In this document: one piece after another, positions 50,189 to 60,181 of the stretch | Numbering within the stretch: the first letter of the stretch is position 1 | Layout of the letters: every line of letters starts with the position of its first letter | Notes under the pieces: generated by a model | The model's database searches: none | Seen by the model: only the letters and a program-made list of their open reading frames with translations | What the model was told of the DNA's origin: nothing | Source of the DNA: Solibacillus sp. FSL W7-1436 | Lineage (GTDB): Bacteria > Bacillota > Bacilli > Bacillales_A > Planococcaceae | Reading direction: 5' to 3' | Length of the DNA stretch: 64,000 nucleotides | NCBI RefSeq assembly: GCF_038007305.1 | Contig: NZ_JBBOWV010000001.1 | Coordinates: 124,001-188,000 of the forward strand | Position numbers and translations under genes: made by a program

Positions 50189-51421
50189 TTAAGAAGCGGT
50201 TACTTCTTTCATCGCCAAATTGAATTCCTCATGCAGCACATTCGCAGCACGAACCATTTCTTCCTGCGGTACAACGACAGAAACTTTAATTTCCGAAGTG
50301 CTGACCATTTTCACAGGAATATGTTCGCGACCTAATCGTGCAAACATGCGTGCCGCCACCCCCGGATTGGATGCCATCGCAGATCCGATAATAGATACTT
50401 TCGCTAAACCTACTTCAAAATCCGCAAAACTAAACCCAAGCGACAGTTTACTAGTTTCCAGTACCCGTAAAGCTTCCGCAAACTCATCTTTTGAAATCGT
50501 AAAGGAAATGGTCGGCTTCACGCCATCAATGACTGCTTGAACAATAATATCCACATTGATATCATTTTCTGCTAAAACACTAAACACTTCTGCCAATGAC
50601 GCGGTCTCATAAGAATCATAGCCGATTGTCAGACGGATAATATCCGATTCGTAGGCTACCCCGCGTACAAGTAAGTTTTTCTCCATGTCTACATCCCCTT
50701 TAATAAAAGTACCTTCCACGTCCTGTACGAAAGAGCGTACAATGAGCGGTATATTGTATTTTTTGGCAAGTTCAACCGCACGTGGGTGCAAAATTTTAGT
50801 CCCTAAATTTGCAAATTCCAACATCTCATCATAAGAAACTTCCGGTAGTTTCCTAGATTCTTTTACAATTTCTGGGTCTGCTGTAAAAATCCCTTCAACT
50901 GATGAAAAAATCTCGACACGCTCCGCTTCGAGGGCAACCGCCAGTGCAACTGCTGAAGTTTCAGAACCCCCTTTGCCGAATGTTGAAATATTGTCTGTTC
51001 CCGTAACTCCTTGAAAACCTGCTACTACAACGATTTCACCTAATGCCAAATGTTCCCGAATTCGTGCACTGTCAACATGATCGATCCGTGCGTTACCGTG
51101 TTTTTGATTTGTAACGATGCCTGTTTGCCATCCAGCAAGTGACACTGCTTTACCACCATGCTCCTGAATGGCCATTGCAAGCATTGCACTTGTTATTTGT
51201 GCGCCTGATGAGGCAAGTGCATCCATTTCCCGTTTCGACGGCTCATCGGTGATTTCAGCAGCATATTGTCTCAATTCTCGTCGTATAGCGGGCATTGAAG
51301 AAACGACAACGACTAAGTTTATGCCACGCCCTTGTTCTTTTATCACCTTTTTAGCGATATGTACTATTTTTTCCGGTGTAGTCAATGCCGGACCGCCAAA
51401 CTTTACAACAACTGTCTCCAT
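50189..51421 (-). CDS. lysC: aspartokinase, lysine-riboswitch controlled
   Basis: LysC phosphorylates aspartate, opening the lysine/diaminopimelate/threonine/methionine pathways. The 410-residue protein has VVKFGGPALTTPEKI, GKGGSETSAVALAVALEAERVEIFSSVEGIFTADP in the kinase domain (1-250) and two ACT domains (about 265-405). KFGG is followed by P instead of the usual T/S (KFGGTS). In frame internal starts could give a beta subunit, as in B. subtilis LysC; not shown here. The lysine riboswitch upstream identifies it as the lysine-responsive isoenzyme. Confidence 0.96.
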   Translation of the reverse strand: METVVVKFGGPALTTPEKIVHIAKKVIKEQGRGINLVVVVSSMPAIRRELRQYAAEITDEPSKREMDALASSGAQITSAMLAMAIQEHGGKAVSLAGWQTGIVTNQKHGNARIDHVDSARIREHLALGEIVVVAGFQGVTGTDNISTFGKGGSETSAVALAVALEAERVEIFSSVEGIFTADPEIVKESRKLPEVSYDEMLEFANLGTKILHPRAVELAKKYNIPLIVRSFVQDVEGTFIKGDVDMEKNLLVRGVAYESDIIRLTIGYDSYETASLAEVFSVLAENDINVDIIVQAVIDGVKPTISFTISKDEFAEALRVLETSKLSLGFSFADFEVGLAKVSIIGSAMASNPGVAARMFARLGREHIPVKMVSTSEIKVSVVVPQEEMVRAANVLHEEFNLAMKEVTAS

Positions 51422-51445
51422 ACTTTTCCCTCCTTAAATTCGAAA

Positions 51446-51485
51446 ACAAAAAGACGACTTCCCATGTTCATGGAAAGCCGCCGTC
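51446..51485 (-). terminator. terminator of the lysine riboswitch
   Basis: On the minus strand GACGGCGGCTTTCCATG pairs with CATGGGAAGTCGTC with a small internal loop; TTTTTG follows. Confidence 0.85.
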
Positions 51486-51509
51486 AAGACAAATAATAGT
51501 TATAAGTTT

Positions 51510-51685
51510 TTCAGGATAGCCCTCCAGAACATAAAGCTCTGACAGTTTTACATCTCTTAAATGCAAAACCAGCAAACTGCGCGAACAATACGCACTTCAC
51601 TTCGGCAGGATTCCCTTTCGATTGCTGTCAATGGAATTGTTCTTCCTCGAGCAATTTACTGTTGAATACTGCGCCTCTATCTTAG
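51510..51685 (-). ncRNA. lysine riboswitch (L box)
   Basis: On the minus strand AAGATAGAGGCGC opens the aptamer, AAAGGGAATCCTGCCGAAG and CTGGAGGGCTATCCTGA are further L-box blocks, and the ends pair as P1. The terminator at 51446-51485 and lysC follow, so lysine should stop lysC transcription. Confidence 0.93.
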
Positions 51686-51719
51686 TAAATATTGAATTGT
51701 CTTATATGTTAGCACAATT

Positions 51720-53510
51720 TTATTCTTTGTTCAATGGTGCTTCATGAAAATGACGATAGATGACTTCCGCCAGTTTCCCCGGCACTCCGGATTCCTGCAG
51801 CTGCAGTTCGCTTGCCTCGCGGATTTTTTTCACTGATCCAAAATGCTTCATGAGCTGCTGCTTCCGCTTCGGACCTACACCTTCAATTCCATCGAGAACA
51901 GAAGTGATTGCATTCGTCTGATGCTGCTGACGTAAAAACGTAATCGCAAACCGGTGTACCTCATCTTGAATGCGCTGCAATAAATAAAAACCGTCACTTG
52001 TACGCTTTAACGGAACAACTTCCGGAGGCGTACCAAAGAAAAGCTGGGACGTATTATGCTTTTCGTCTTTAGCCAACCCTGCTATCGGAATGACTAACCC
52101 AAGCTCATCTTCAATCACTTCCCGCGCGACTTCCATCTGTCCTTTTCCTCCGTCAATAAGAATCAGATCGGGCAATGGCAGATTTTCACGCAGAACACGT
52201 GTATAACGGCGTCGAATAACTTCCTGCATCGCACCATAGTCATCGTGTTTGGCTGCTTCCCTTGTTTTATATTTCCGGTATTCCTTTTTCGAAGGCTTTC
52301 CATCGATAAAAACAACCATCGCCGAAACCGGATCCGCACCGTGCATATGACTGTTATCAAATGCTTCTATTCTTAGCGGCAACGGTATTTGCATCGCTTC
52401 GGCAAGTGCTTCACAAGCCCCAACTGTCCGCTCTTCTTGACGTTCAATCAACTGGAATTTCTCATGAATGGCGATTTCCGCATTTTTCATCGCTAATTCA
52501 ACAAGCTCTTTTTTGGAACCGCGCTTCGGTGTCAGCACCTTCACGTCCAACAGCTTTTGTAATATTGTTTCATTGATCGTTTTCGGCACAAAGATTTCTT
52601 TTGGCAATAGATGGTGCGGCTGTTCATAAAAGCGGCCGACAAATGTTAAAAATTCCTCTTCCGGCTCATTATAAATCGGGAAAATCGAGACATCCCGCTC
52701 AATGAGTTTGCCTTGACGCACAAAAAACACCTGAACACACATCCAGCCTTTTTCAACTGCATAGCCGAATACATCCCGGTTGCTTAAATCATCCGTAACG
52801 ATTTTTTGTTTTTCCATAATTTGATCGATATGGGCAATCAAATCCCGGAATTCCTTTGCACGCTCAAACTCCAGATTTTCAGCTGCATCCATCATTTTTT
52901 GCTGAAGGTCTTGCTGAATTTCTTCGACGCCCCCGTTTAAAAACTTCGAAATCTCATCAATCATTTCGTCATACACTTGTTTCTCGATGTCTTTTACACA
53001 CGGCGCCAAACATTGACCCAGATGATAGTACAGACATACCTGGTTAGGCAGATGTGTACATTTACGAAGCGGATACAAACGGTCCAGTAATTTCCGCGTT
53101 TCGTTCGCAGCATAGGCATTCGGATACGGCCCGAAATATTTCGCCTTATCTTTCTTCACTTTTCTTGTCGTAATAATACGCGGGTACCGTTCATTTGTTA
53201 TTTTTATATAAGGATATGTTTTATCATCCGTTAGTTTCACATTATATTTCGGGTCATGCAGCTTAATTAGATTCAGCTCAAGTATAAGGGCTTCCAAATC
53301 GCTTGAAGTCACAATATACTCGAAGTCTTCGATCTCACTGACTAGTCTTGCAGTTTTACCGTCATGACTTCCCGTAAAGTAAGAACGTACTCGATTTTTC
53401 AATACTTTCGCCTTGCCAACGTAGATAATCGTACCTTGACGGTCTTTCATAATATAGCAACCTGATTCATTTGGTAGTATTTCTAATTTTGCTTTGATGA
53501 TTGCATTCAT
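51720..53510 (-). CDS. uvrC: excinuclease ABC subunit C
   Basis: UvrC makes both incisions in nucleotide excision repair. In 596 residues: GIY-YIG nuclease ([19 protein letters not shown], about 15-95), a Cys cluster [24 protein letters not shown] domain (about 200-235) for UvrB, the RNase H-like domain ([33 protein letters not shown]) and C-terminal helix-hairpin-helix repeats ([22 protein letters not shown]). Full length for the family. Confidence 0.98.
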   Translation of the reverse strand: MNAIIKAKLEILPNESGCYIMKDRQGTIIYVGKAKVLKNRVRSYFTGSHDGKTARLVSEIEDFEYIVTSSDLEALILELNLIKLHDPKYNVKLTDDKTYPYIKITNERYPRIITTRKVKKDKAKYFGPYPNAYAANETRKLLDRLYPLRKCTHLPNQVCLYYHLGQCLAPCVKDIEKQVYDEMIDEISKFLNGGVEEIQQDLQQKMMDAAENLEFERAKEFRDLIAHIDQIMEKQKIVTDDLSNRDVFGYAVEKGWMCVQVFFVRQGKLIERDVSIFPIYNEPEEEFLTFVGRFYEQPHHLLPKEIFVPKTINETILQKLLDVKVLTPKRGSKKELVELAMKNAEIAIHEKFQLIERQEERTVGACEALAEAMQIPLPLRIEAFDNSHMHGADPVSAMVVFIDGKPSKKEYRKYKTREAAKHDDYGAMQEVIRRRYTRVLRENLPLPDLILIDGGKGQMEVAREVIEDELGLVIPIAGLAKDEKHNTSQLFFGTPPEVVPLKRTSDGFYLLQRIQDEVHRFAITFLRQQHQTNAITSVLDGIEGVGPKRKQQLMKHFGSVKKIREASELQLQESGVPGKLAEVIYRHFHEAPLNKE

Positions 53511-53564
53511 ATTCTCACCTGTCCAGTATGTCCTTTCCTATAGTTTAACTGATTAGAGTATAAG

Positions 53565-53599
53565 AAAAAAGCCGTACACCTTGTGGGGCATACGGCTTT
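53565..53599 (-). terminator. terminator of trxA
   Basis: GCCGTA (53571-53576) with flanking AAA pairs with TACGGCTTT (53591-53599); TTTTTTC follows on the minus strand. Confidence 0.82.
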
Positions 53600-53645
53600 C
53601 AACATATCAACTGTTCCTTGGCCATATGAGTGGCCGGAGGATTAA

Positions 53646-53960
53646 TTATTTGTTGTCGTTAATGAAATCCACTAACGCTTCTTTTGGCATGAAGCCAGCA
53701 GTTTTTGCTTTTAATTCACCATCTACGAATAATAATAATGATGGGATTGACATGATTTGGTAATCAGCAGCAGTACCTTGGTTGTTATCAACATCAACTT
53801 TTACGATTTTAACATCGTTACCGATTTCTGAATCTAATTCTTCAAGAACTGGAGCAATCATTTTACATGGTCCGCACCAAGTAGCCCAAAAGTCTACTAA
53901 AACTGTGCCGTTTGAAATTTCTTGCGGGAATGTTTGATCTGTCGCGTGTACAATTGCCAT
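53646..53960 (-). CDS. trxA: thioredoxin
   Basis: A 104-residue thioredoxin: active site FWATWCGPCKMIAP, cis-Pro loop MSIPSLLLF, C-terminal GFMPKEALVDFI. Reduces protein disulfides in the cytoplasm. ATG 53960 has GGAGG 9 nt upstream; the longer open frame is not translated. Confidence 0.97.
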   Translation of the reverse strand: MAIVHATDQTFPQEISNGTVLVDFWATWCGPCKMIAPVLEELDSEIGNDVKIVKVDVDNNQGTAADYQIMSIPSLLLFVDGELKAKTAGFMPKEALVDFINDNK

Positions 53961-54235
53961 ATTAAATAGCCTCCTTAAATAACATATGGTTGTAGTATAG
54001 CATGTTTTCCCAATTAAACAGTAGTAAAATGCTTGGGAATATAAATGCACCTCAGAATATAGCGGTTGTATCTGATATCGCATAAATTACTTATGGAGAA
54101 TATTAGAGTACGTATACCCTTTATCTAAACATTTTAAAGCTTAATACGAAACCTTCTCCATACGCATCATCCATACCACAACACTTCAGAAATAAAAGAA
54201 GCTCCCCTCAAAAGAAGGAAGCTATTTATCACTTT

Positions 54236-55213
54236 TTAAGCATTTACTTTAAGTGCTTTAAACTCTTCGATTAACATTGGCACTACTTCGAATAAGTCAC
54301 CAACAATACCGTAGTCTGCTACTTTAAAGATATTTGCTTCTGGATCTTTGTTGATCGCAACGATAACTTTTGAGTTCGACATACCAGCTAAATGCTGGAT
54401 CGCACCGGAAATCCCCGCAGCGATATATAAGTCAGGTGTTACAACTTTACCAGTTTGGCCGATTTGTAATGAGTAATCACAATATTCAGCGTCACATGCA
54501 CCACGAGATGCGCCAACTGTTCCACCCAGTAAATTAGCAAGCTCTTTTAATGGCTCAAATCCTTCTTCGGATTTAACACCACGGCCACCTGCAACTACTA
54601 CTTTCGCCTCTGAAAGGTCTACACCTTCAGTTGATTTGCGCACAACTTCTTTGATGATTGTACGTAAATTTGTAATATCAACCGATACTGATGATACTTC
54701 ACCAGTACGAGAATCGTCTTTTGCTAATGGCGGAATATTGTTTGGACGGATTGTCGCAAAAATAATACCATCTTTGATTTTTACTTTTTCAAATGCTTTA
54801 CCAGAATAGATCGGGCGGACAAATACTGTATCATCGCCTGCTCCCTGTATTTCCGTAACATCTGAAATTAACCCTGATTTCAGGCGTGAAGCAATTTTTG
54901 GTGATAAATCTTTACCTAAAGAAGTATGACCGAATACGATTGCTTCTGGATTTTCTTGTTCAACTACTGCTAAAATTGCTTGGCTGTATCCGTCAGATGT
55001 ATAGTTTTTCAAGTGTGGATGTTCCACTGTAATAACGCGGCTCGCTCCATATGCAATTAATTCCTGCGTTAAACCAGCTACTGCATCCCCCACTAATAAA
55101 CCTACTACCTCTCCGCCATCAGCGATTTGTAAACCTGCTGCAATTGCTTCGAATGAAACGTTACGTAAGCTCCCTTCGCGAACCTCACCTAACACTAAAA
55201 CTTTCTTTGACAT
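54236..55213 (-). CDS. etfA: electron transfer flavoprotein, alpha subunit
   Basis: EtfA with EtfB takes electrons from acyl-CoA dehydrogenases to the menaquinone pool. The 325-residue protein has the C-terminal FAD motif GGTVGASRGACDAEYCDYSLQIGQTGKVVTPDLYIAAGISGAIQH. Start ATG 55213 follows GGAGGG. Last gene of the fatty-acid degradation cluster lcfA-fadR-fadB-etfB-etfA. Confidence 0.97.
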   Translation of the reverse strand: MSKKVLVLGEVREGSLRNVSFEAIAAGLQIADGGEVVGLLVGDAVAGLTQELIAYGASRVITVEHPHLKNYTSDGYSQAILAVVEQENPEAIVFGHTSLGKDLSPKIASRLKSGLISDVTEIQGAGDDTVFVRPIYSGKAFEKVKIKDGIIFATIRPNNIPPLAKDDSRTGEVSSVSVDITNLRTIIKEVVRKSTEGVDLSEAKVVVAGGRGVKSEEGFEPLKELANLLGGTVGASRGACDAEYCDYSLQIGQTGKVVTPDLYIAAGISGAIQHLAGMSNSKVIVAINKDPEANIFKVADYGIVGDLFEVVPMLIEEFKALKVNA

Positions 55214-55269
55214 AGAATATCCCTCCATTACCATCTTCGTAAAAATTTTCGTACGCTAGTTGACTTCTA

Positions 55270-56043
55270 TTAGACTACTTTTGCTTCGTTATGAAGTAAG
55301 TTTACTAATTCTTTTACCTGTGCAGAAAGATCGCCTTCCAATACACGGCCAGCCGCTTTTTGTGGCGGCAAGTAAATTTCAACTGTTTCTACTTTTACTT
55401 CAACATCGTCTTCATCGATATCCAAATCATCCAATTCCAGTTCTGCAAGCGGTTTCTTCTTCGCCTTCATAATACCTGGTAAAGATGGGTAACGTGGCTC
55501 GTTTAAACCTTGTTGAGCTGTAACTAATAATGGTAATGATGTTTCCAATACTTCAGCGTCCCCTTCGATATCACGCACAATCTTAACGTTTGTGCCGTCG
55601 ATTTCCAATGAAGTAATTGTTGTTACGTAGTTGATGCCAAGCAGGTCTGCTAAGCGTGGGCCTACTTGTCCTGAACCACCATCGATCGCTACATTTCCTG
55701 CTAAAATTAAATCTGCTTCTTTGTCTTTTAAATATTCCGCTAAAATATAAGCTGAAGAATATTGGTCAAGCTCATCTAAATCATCTTCTGTATTAATCAA
55801 TACCGCTTCATCGGCACCCATTGCTAAAGCTGTACGTAACTGCTTTTCTGCATCTTCGCCACCGATTGTCACAACTGTTACTTTACCGCCTAATGCGTCG
55901 CGCTTTTGAATTGCTTCTTCAATTGCGTACTCATCGTATGGGTTGATGATGAATTCTGCACCATCTTCTTGAATTTTACCGCCGGATACGACGATTTTTT
56001 CTTCTGTGTCAAAAGTACGTTTTACTAATACAAAAATATTCAT
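55270..56043 (-). CDS. etfB: electron transfer flavoprotein, beta subunit
   Basis: The 257-residue beta subunit binds AMP: NIFVLVKRTFDTEEKI at the start, NPYDEYAIEEAIQ, LAGNVAIDGGSGQVGPRLAD and the recognition loop PRYPSLPGIMKAKKKPL. Pairs with EtfA, 57 nt downstream; follows fadB. Confidence 0.97.
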   Translation of the reverse strand: MNIFVLVKRTFDTEEKIVVSGGKIQEDGAEFIINPYDEYAIEEAIQKRDALGGKVTVVTIGGEDAEKQLRTALAMGADEAVLINTEDDLDELDQYSSAYILAEYLKDKEADLILAGNVAIDGGSGQVGPRLADLLGINYVTTITSLEIDGTNVKIVRDIEGDAEVLETSLPLLVTAQQGLNEPRYPSLPGIMKAKKKPLAELELDDLDIDEDDVEVKVETVEIYLPPQKAAGRVLEGDLSAQVKELVNLLHNEAKVV

Positions 56044-56105
56044 AATCTAGACCTCCTAAAAGCTTTTTAATTTTAATCCCGAAAAACAGGGAAGAATACA
56101 TTTTT

Positions 56106-56879
56106 TTATTTGCCGGTAAATACCGGCTCTCGTTTTTCAATAAATGCCTGGATACCTTCTTTAGCATCTTCAGAAACAAATACTTCACCGAAGCTGTTTG
56201 CTTCAGCATTTACACCATCGTAATAAGAAGACGGTTTCGAGTAATTCAGCATTTGGATCGCTGCTTTAAGAGCAATTGGTGATTTCTTCGCAATTTTTTT
56301 AGCGATTTTCAATGTTTCAGGCAACAGCTCTTCATCGGAAAAAGCACGGTTTGCTAATCCCCATTCAACAGCTTCCGTCCCCGTAATCGGGTCGCTTGTA
56401 AACATCATTTCCGCTGCTTTTGCTACACCAACATATCGTGGTAATCGCTGTGTACCTGCAAATCCTGGTATTAAGCCTAACGATAGTTCCGGCAAGCCTA
56501 ATTTAGCCGATGCAGTTACAAAGCGCATATGGCATCCCATCGCAAGTTCCAAGCCGCCGCCTAATGCTGCACCGTGGATTGCGGCAATAACAGGTTTACT
56601 GAATGTTTCGATACGCTCGAAAACATCTTGTCCATTTTTCGCCAATCCTGTAAATGCTTCTCCTGACTGTACGCTTGTAAACTCCTTAATATCTGCACCT
56701 GCAGAGAAGAAACGTCCTTCGCCGTGCAAGACGATGACACGTACTTTTTCATCTTCTTCAACAGCGTCTAAAAGTGCATTCACATCTTGGATTAAGCCTT
56801 GTGAAAGTGCATTTGCTGGTGGTCTTGAAATCGTAGCTATCGCGACCCCTTCTTCTACTTTCCAACTTAGAAACTCCAT
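56106..56879 (-). CDS. fadB: enoyl-CoA hydratase
   Basis: A 257-residue crotonase-fold hydratase of beta-oxidation: [11 protein letters not shown] oxyanion loop, [20 protein letters not shown] with catalytic Glu, and [20 protein letters not shown] with the second Glu. Orthologous in place to YsiB/FadB of Bacillus; hydrates trans-2-enoyl-CoA. Begins 15 nt after fadR. Confidence 0.95.
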   Translation of the reverse strand: MEFLSWKVEEGVAIATISRPPANALSQGLIQDVNALLDAVEEDEKVRVIVLHGEGRFFSAGADIKEFTSVQSGEAFTGLAKNGQDVFERIETFSKPVIAAIHGAALGGGLELAMGCHMRFVTASAKLGLPELSLGLIPGFAGTQRLPRYVGVAKAAEMMFTSDPITGTEAVEWGLANRAFSDEELLPETLKIAKKIAKKSPIALKAAIQMLNYSKPSSYYDGVNAEANSFGEVFVSEDAKEGIQAFIEKREPVFTGK

Positions 56880-56893
56880 CCTCTACATCCCCT

Positions 56894-57475
56894 TTATGCT
56901 TTAAGTGCGTTTAGCAGTAATTGCTTAACTTTCGGAGCTTGCTCTAATAAATCATATCGATTTTCGTTCATTACCCAAGTTGTCGTAATTTCGTCAATAG
57001 TGCCAAACACCATTTGTCTCGCAATACGAACATCCATCGTCTGGTTGAATTCACCATTCAGCATACCTTCGATTAAAATTTGATCCAGTAAAATTAAATA
57101 TTCTTTTAGAATAGAATTAATTTTCAGTCTAATTTCTTTATTCGATTGCCGTAACTCAAGCTGAGTTACAGTTGCTAAGTGTAAATCACTCGATAGAACC
57201 CGGAAATGATTTTCGATCATTTTACATAACTTATCGGATGCAGTTTCCCCACTTTTTATTATAGCCTGTAAATTCTCTACGAAAATCCCCATTTTTTCCT
57301 GGAATACAGAAATTAGAATATCTTCTTTGTTTTTGAAATATAAGTAGATTGTACCATCGGCAACCCCAGCTTGTTTGGCTATTTTTGAAACTTGGGCTTG
57401 ATGATAGCCGTTTTCTGCGATAGCAATGACTGCTGCGTCTACTATTTGCATATATTTGGGTTTGTTTCGTTTCAA
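56894..57475 (-). CDS. fadR: fatty-acid degradation repressor FadR (TetR family)
   Basis: FadR represses beta-oxidation genes and is released by long-chain acyl-CoA. The 193-residue protein begins KRNKPKYMQIVDAAVIAIAENGYHQAQVSKIAKQAGVADGTIYLYFKNKEDIL, the TetR-type helix-turn-helix nearly identical in style to B. subtilis FadR. Start is TTG at 57475 with GGTGG 8 nt upstream; the longer frame runs over the operator. The operator lies just upstream, so the gene is autoregulated. Confidence 0.95.
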   Translation of the reverse strand: MKRNKPKYMQIVDAAVIAIAENGYHQAQVSKIAKQAGVADGTIYLYFKNKEDILISVFQEKMGIFVENLQAIIKSGETASDKLCKMIENHFRVLSSDLHLATVTQLELRQSNKEIRLKINSILKEYLILLDQILIEGMLNGEFNQTMDVRIARQMVFGTIDEITTTWVMNENRYDLLEQAPKVKQLLLNALKA

Positions 57476-57506
57476 GCAGATCACCACCAAAAAAAATATG
57501 AAAACA

Positions 57507-57524
57507 TGAATGACCATTCATTCA
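57507..57524 (-). promoter_or_regulatory. FadR operator
   Basis: TGAATGACCATTCATTCA is an 18-bp palindrome matching the Bacillus FadR consensus TGAATGA-4-TCATTCA in both arms, located over the transcription start of fadR. Confidence 0.88.
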
Positions 57525-57533
57525 TGTTTTCAT

Positions 57534-57560
57534 ATTATAGTTTGTTCTGCATTCTGTCAA
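57534..57560 (-). promoter_or_regulatory. promoter of fadR-fadB-etfB-etfA
   Basis: TTGACA (57555-57560) and TATAAT (57534-57539) on the minus strand; the spacer of 15 nt is short, with TAATAT at 17 nt as an alternative. Confidence 0.6.
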
Positions 57561-57579
57561 TAGTTTGCTAAACAATTAA

Positions 57580-59271
57580 TTATTTTGCTTCTTGTTGTGC
57601 CATTTTCTGTTTTTCTTCTTCAATAAGTGTACGGCGCAAGATTTTTCCGACAGCTGTTTTCGGCAGCTCTTGGCGGAATTCATAGAAACGCGGCACTTTA
57701 TATGAAGCCAGGTTTTTCCGGCAATACTCGTTCAGTTCCTTATCTGTAACGGATTTACCCTCTTTAAGGACAATATATGCCTTTACGGTTTCTCCGCGAT
57801 ACGGATCAGGTATACCGGCCACGACACATTCCTGAATTGCCTCATGCTCATACAGTACTTCTTCTACTTCACGCGGGTAAATATTAAATCCGCCTGCAAT
57901 AATCATATCTTTTTTCCGGTCAACAACATAAAAATAACCCTTTTCATCCATATAACCTAAATCACCCGTTAAAAACCAGCCATCTGAAAATGCCATTGCT
58001 GTTTCTTCTGGACGATTCCAGTAGCCCTTCATAACTTGTGGCCCTTTAACCGCTATTTCACCGATTTCACCTGCAGGCATTGCTTCTGTTTCACCTGAGC
58101 GTAAAATAACCGCTTCTGTATTCGGCCATGGCAACCCGATTGAACCGTTAATACGATGATCCCAAATTGGGTTGGCATGAGTAACTGGAGAAGTTTCGGT
58201 TAAACCGTATCCTTCCACTAAACGGCCGCCTGTCAATTCTTCAAACTTTTCCTGAACTTCCAGCGGCAATGCGGCAGAACCGCTTAAACACGCTTTAATT
58301 GAAGATAGGTCATATTTTGTTAAATCCGGGTGATTCAATAACCCGATATACATTGTTGGTGCACCGGGGAATAAAGTTGGTTTTTGTTTATCAATCGTTT
58401 TCAATGCCTGTTCCGCATCAAATTTCGGAAGTAATACCATCTTTCCTTGCTGCATGACAGATAAAATTAATACCGTTGTCATACCGTATACATGGAAGAA
58501 AGGAAGTATGCCTAAAATTGTCTCTTCGCCTTTTTTACATTTATACATCCATGCATCACACATTAATGTATTTGCAATCAGGTTTTTATGCGTTAACATA
58601 ACACCTTTCGGATAACCTGTCGTCCCGCCAGTGTATTGCAATAACGCCAAATCATTTTCAAAATCAAAGTCCTGCTCGATTTTATCCGTTTTGGCCATTT
58701 TCATAATTTCTGTGAACAGGTGATTTGTTCCGCTATGTTCAACCTTTACACTAAAACCGTACTGTTTCTTTTGGATGAACGGATATACTAAGTTTTTCGG
58801 GAATGGCAAATAGTCTTTAATTCCTGAAACGATGACATTTTCAATATTTGTCTCATGTAAGATCTTCATTGCCCTTGGGTATAAAATATCCATCACTAGA
58901 ATTACTTTTGCTCCGGAATCCGACATCTGATATTGCAGTTCCCGTTCTGTATAAAGCGGATTCGTCTGTACGACAACTCCACCTGCATACATCGTCCCAT
59001 AATAGGCGATGACCGCTTGCGGACAGTTCGGCAGCATAATTGCTACCCGATCCCCCTTCTCCACCCCCAGAGAACGCAGGTAGTTCGCAAACTTCAAAGC
59101 TGATTCATAAAGCTCTTTGTACGTAAGCTCTCGCCCCATGAAGTGTATTGCGACTTTATTGGGCAATGACTCATATGCTTGTGTTAAAAACTGGTGTACA
59201 GGAATTTCCGGCAAATCAATAGAATGTGGTACTTCTTTCGGATAGCTTGCCAACCAAACCTTTTCTGTCAT
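57580..59271 (-). CDS. lcfA: long-chain fatty-acid-CoA ligase
   Basis: LcfA activates fatty acids with ATP and CoA. The 563-residue adenylate-forming enzyme has LLQYTGGTTGYPKGVMLTHKNL (A3/P-loop), LVEGYGLTETSPVTHANP, GWFLTGDLGYMDEKGYFYVVDRKKDMIIAGGFNIYPREVEEVL and Lys in PKTAVGKILRR. First gene of the fatty-acid degradation cluster. Confidence 0.97.
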   Translation of the reverse strand: MTEKVWLASYPKEVPHSIDLPEIPVHQFLTQAYESLPNKVAIHFMGRELTYKELYESALKFANYLRSLGVEKGDRVAIMLPNCPQAVIAYYGTMYAGGVVVQTNPLYTERELQYQMSDSGAKVILVMDILYPRAMKILHETNIENVIVSGIKDYLPFPKNLVYPFIQKKQYGFSVKVEHSGTNHLFTEIMKMAKTDKIEQDFDFENDLALLQYTGGTTGYPKGVMLTHKNLIANTLMCDAWMYKCKKGEETILGILPFFHVYGMTTVLILSVMQQGKMVLLPKFDAEQALKTIDKQKPTLFPGAPTMYIGLLNHPDLTKYDLSSIKACLSGSAALPLEVQEKFEELTGGRLVEGYGLTETSPVTHANPIWDHRINGSIGLPWPNTEAVILRSGETEAMPAGEIGEIAVKGPQVMKGYWNRPEETAMAFSDGWFLTGDLGYMDEKGYFYVVDRKKDMIIAGGFNIYPREVEEVLYEHEAIQECVVAGIPDPYRGETVKAYIVLKEGKSVTDKELNEYCRKNLASYKVPRFYEFRQELPKTAVGKILRRTLIEEEKQKMAQQEAK

Positions 59272-59311
59272 AAAACTCCTCCCCTTTACTAAAGCTTTAC
59301 TTCTTTACATC

Positions 59312-59340
59312 ATTATAATGAACTTTGGAAATGGTTTCAA
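59312..59340 (-). promoter_or_regulatory. promoter of lcfA
   Basis: TTGAAA (59335-59340), 17 nt, TATAAT (59312-59317) on the minus strand. No FadR box was seen next to it. The rest of the 336-nt gap 59272-59607 is AT-rich and holds the terminator at 59559-59600. Confidence 0.7.
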
Positions 59341-59558
59341 ACTATTTTCATAGATACACACATTATATTCTCGTTTATGCATATATTTTCTCGTTATTTG
59401 TTTTGAGTTTTATAGTATTATTGAATTGAAAACATATAGGACTATTCGTTTAGTATGGAAATATACTTTTCCAATAAAGTTTTAACTAGTTAAAATATTT
59501 TTTTATTAAAGGTCTGGATAAAGTAAAGATTATTCGGTTGCTGTCAATCTGTACCTAA

Positions 59559-59600
59559 TAAAAAAAGCAAATGGACTAATTAAATACTAGTTCATTTGCT
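59559..59600 (-). terminator. terminator of the yshE unit
   Basis: AGCAAATGGACTA (59566-59578) pairs with TAGTTCATTTGCT (59588-59600) with one G-U or mismatch; TTTTTTT follows on the minus strand. Confidence 0.85.
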
Positions 59601-59607
59601 TTTATGT

Positions 59608-59688
59608 TTAGAGTGTCATCATGTAGTAAATGCCGACTGCAAGAAAAATGAAACAGACGACGAGTAAGATTTTCGATAATGTTTCCAT
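59608..59688 (-). CDS. 26-residue single-helix membrane protein
   Basis: A small protein starting METLSKILLVV and ending AVGIYYMMTL; residues 5-26 form one transmembrane helix. AGGAG lies 7 nt before the ATG and a terminator follows the stop, both supporting a real gene. It comes 10 nt after yshE, so a role with that DUF350 membrane protein is possible. No family recognised. Confidence 0.68.
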   Translation of the reverse strand: METLSKILLVVCFIFLAVGIYYMMTL

Positions 59689-59698
59689 GTGTATGCTC

Positions 59699-60112
59699 CT
59701 ATGAAATACTTGCTCCGATAACAAATGACAAACCGAGAGAAATAGTAAATGAAATAAATCCAACTGAACGGTTGTCAGCTGCAATCTCCTCATCCACATT
59801 AAATTTCGGCGTTAAAAACTCAAATAGAAAATAAGCAAAAATCAATAACGTAAAACCGAATAAACCCCAACCGAGCATTTCAATAAATGATGTATGCTGA
59901 TTAATCGAATATCTGAAAATATTACAGACGCCTATAATTTTTCCTCCAGTAGCTAAAGCGACCGCGACATTTCCCTTTTTTATTTCATCCCAATTTTTAT
60001 ACTTTGTTACGACCTCAAATAAAATCATTGATACGAATAGGCAAAGGACTACCACACTAAAATAGCCTGCTGTTTCTACGAGAGGATGGTGCCAAAAGTC
60101 TGATCCTAGCAA
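59699..60112 (-). CDS. yshE: DUF350-family membrane protein YshE
   Basis: A 137-residue protein with four helices of the DUF350 family: VSMILFEVVTKYKNWDEIKKGNVAVALATGGKIIGVCNIF is the typical duplicated block, and ADNRSVGFISFTISLGLSFVIGASIS closes it. Function unknown. Between mutS2 and lcfA, as in Bacillus. Confidence 0.9.
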   Translation of the reverse strand: MLGSDFWHHPLVETAGYFSVVVLCLFVSMILFEVVTKYKNWDEIKKGNVAVALATGGKIIGVCNIFRYSINQHTSFIEMLGWGLFGFTLLIFAYFLFEFLTPKFNVDEEIAADNRSVGFISFTISLGLSFVIGASIS

Positions 60113-60181
60113 TCCATTTTACCCCCTTTAATTATTTTCTTTCTACTTTAATATTAGCGCATAATTTAAAAGGAGCAACAA

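Noticed and set aside
54190-54235. Terminator after etfA
   Set aside because: A loose AGCT pairing exists but the stem is broken and short, so it was not listed.
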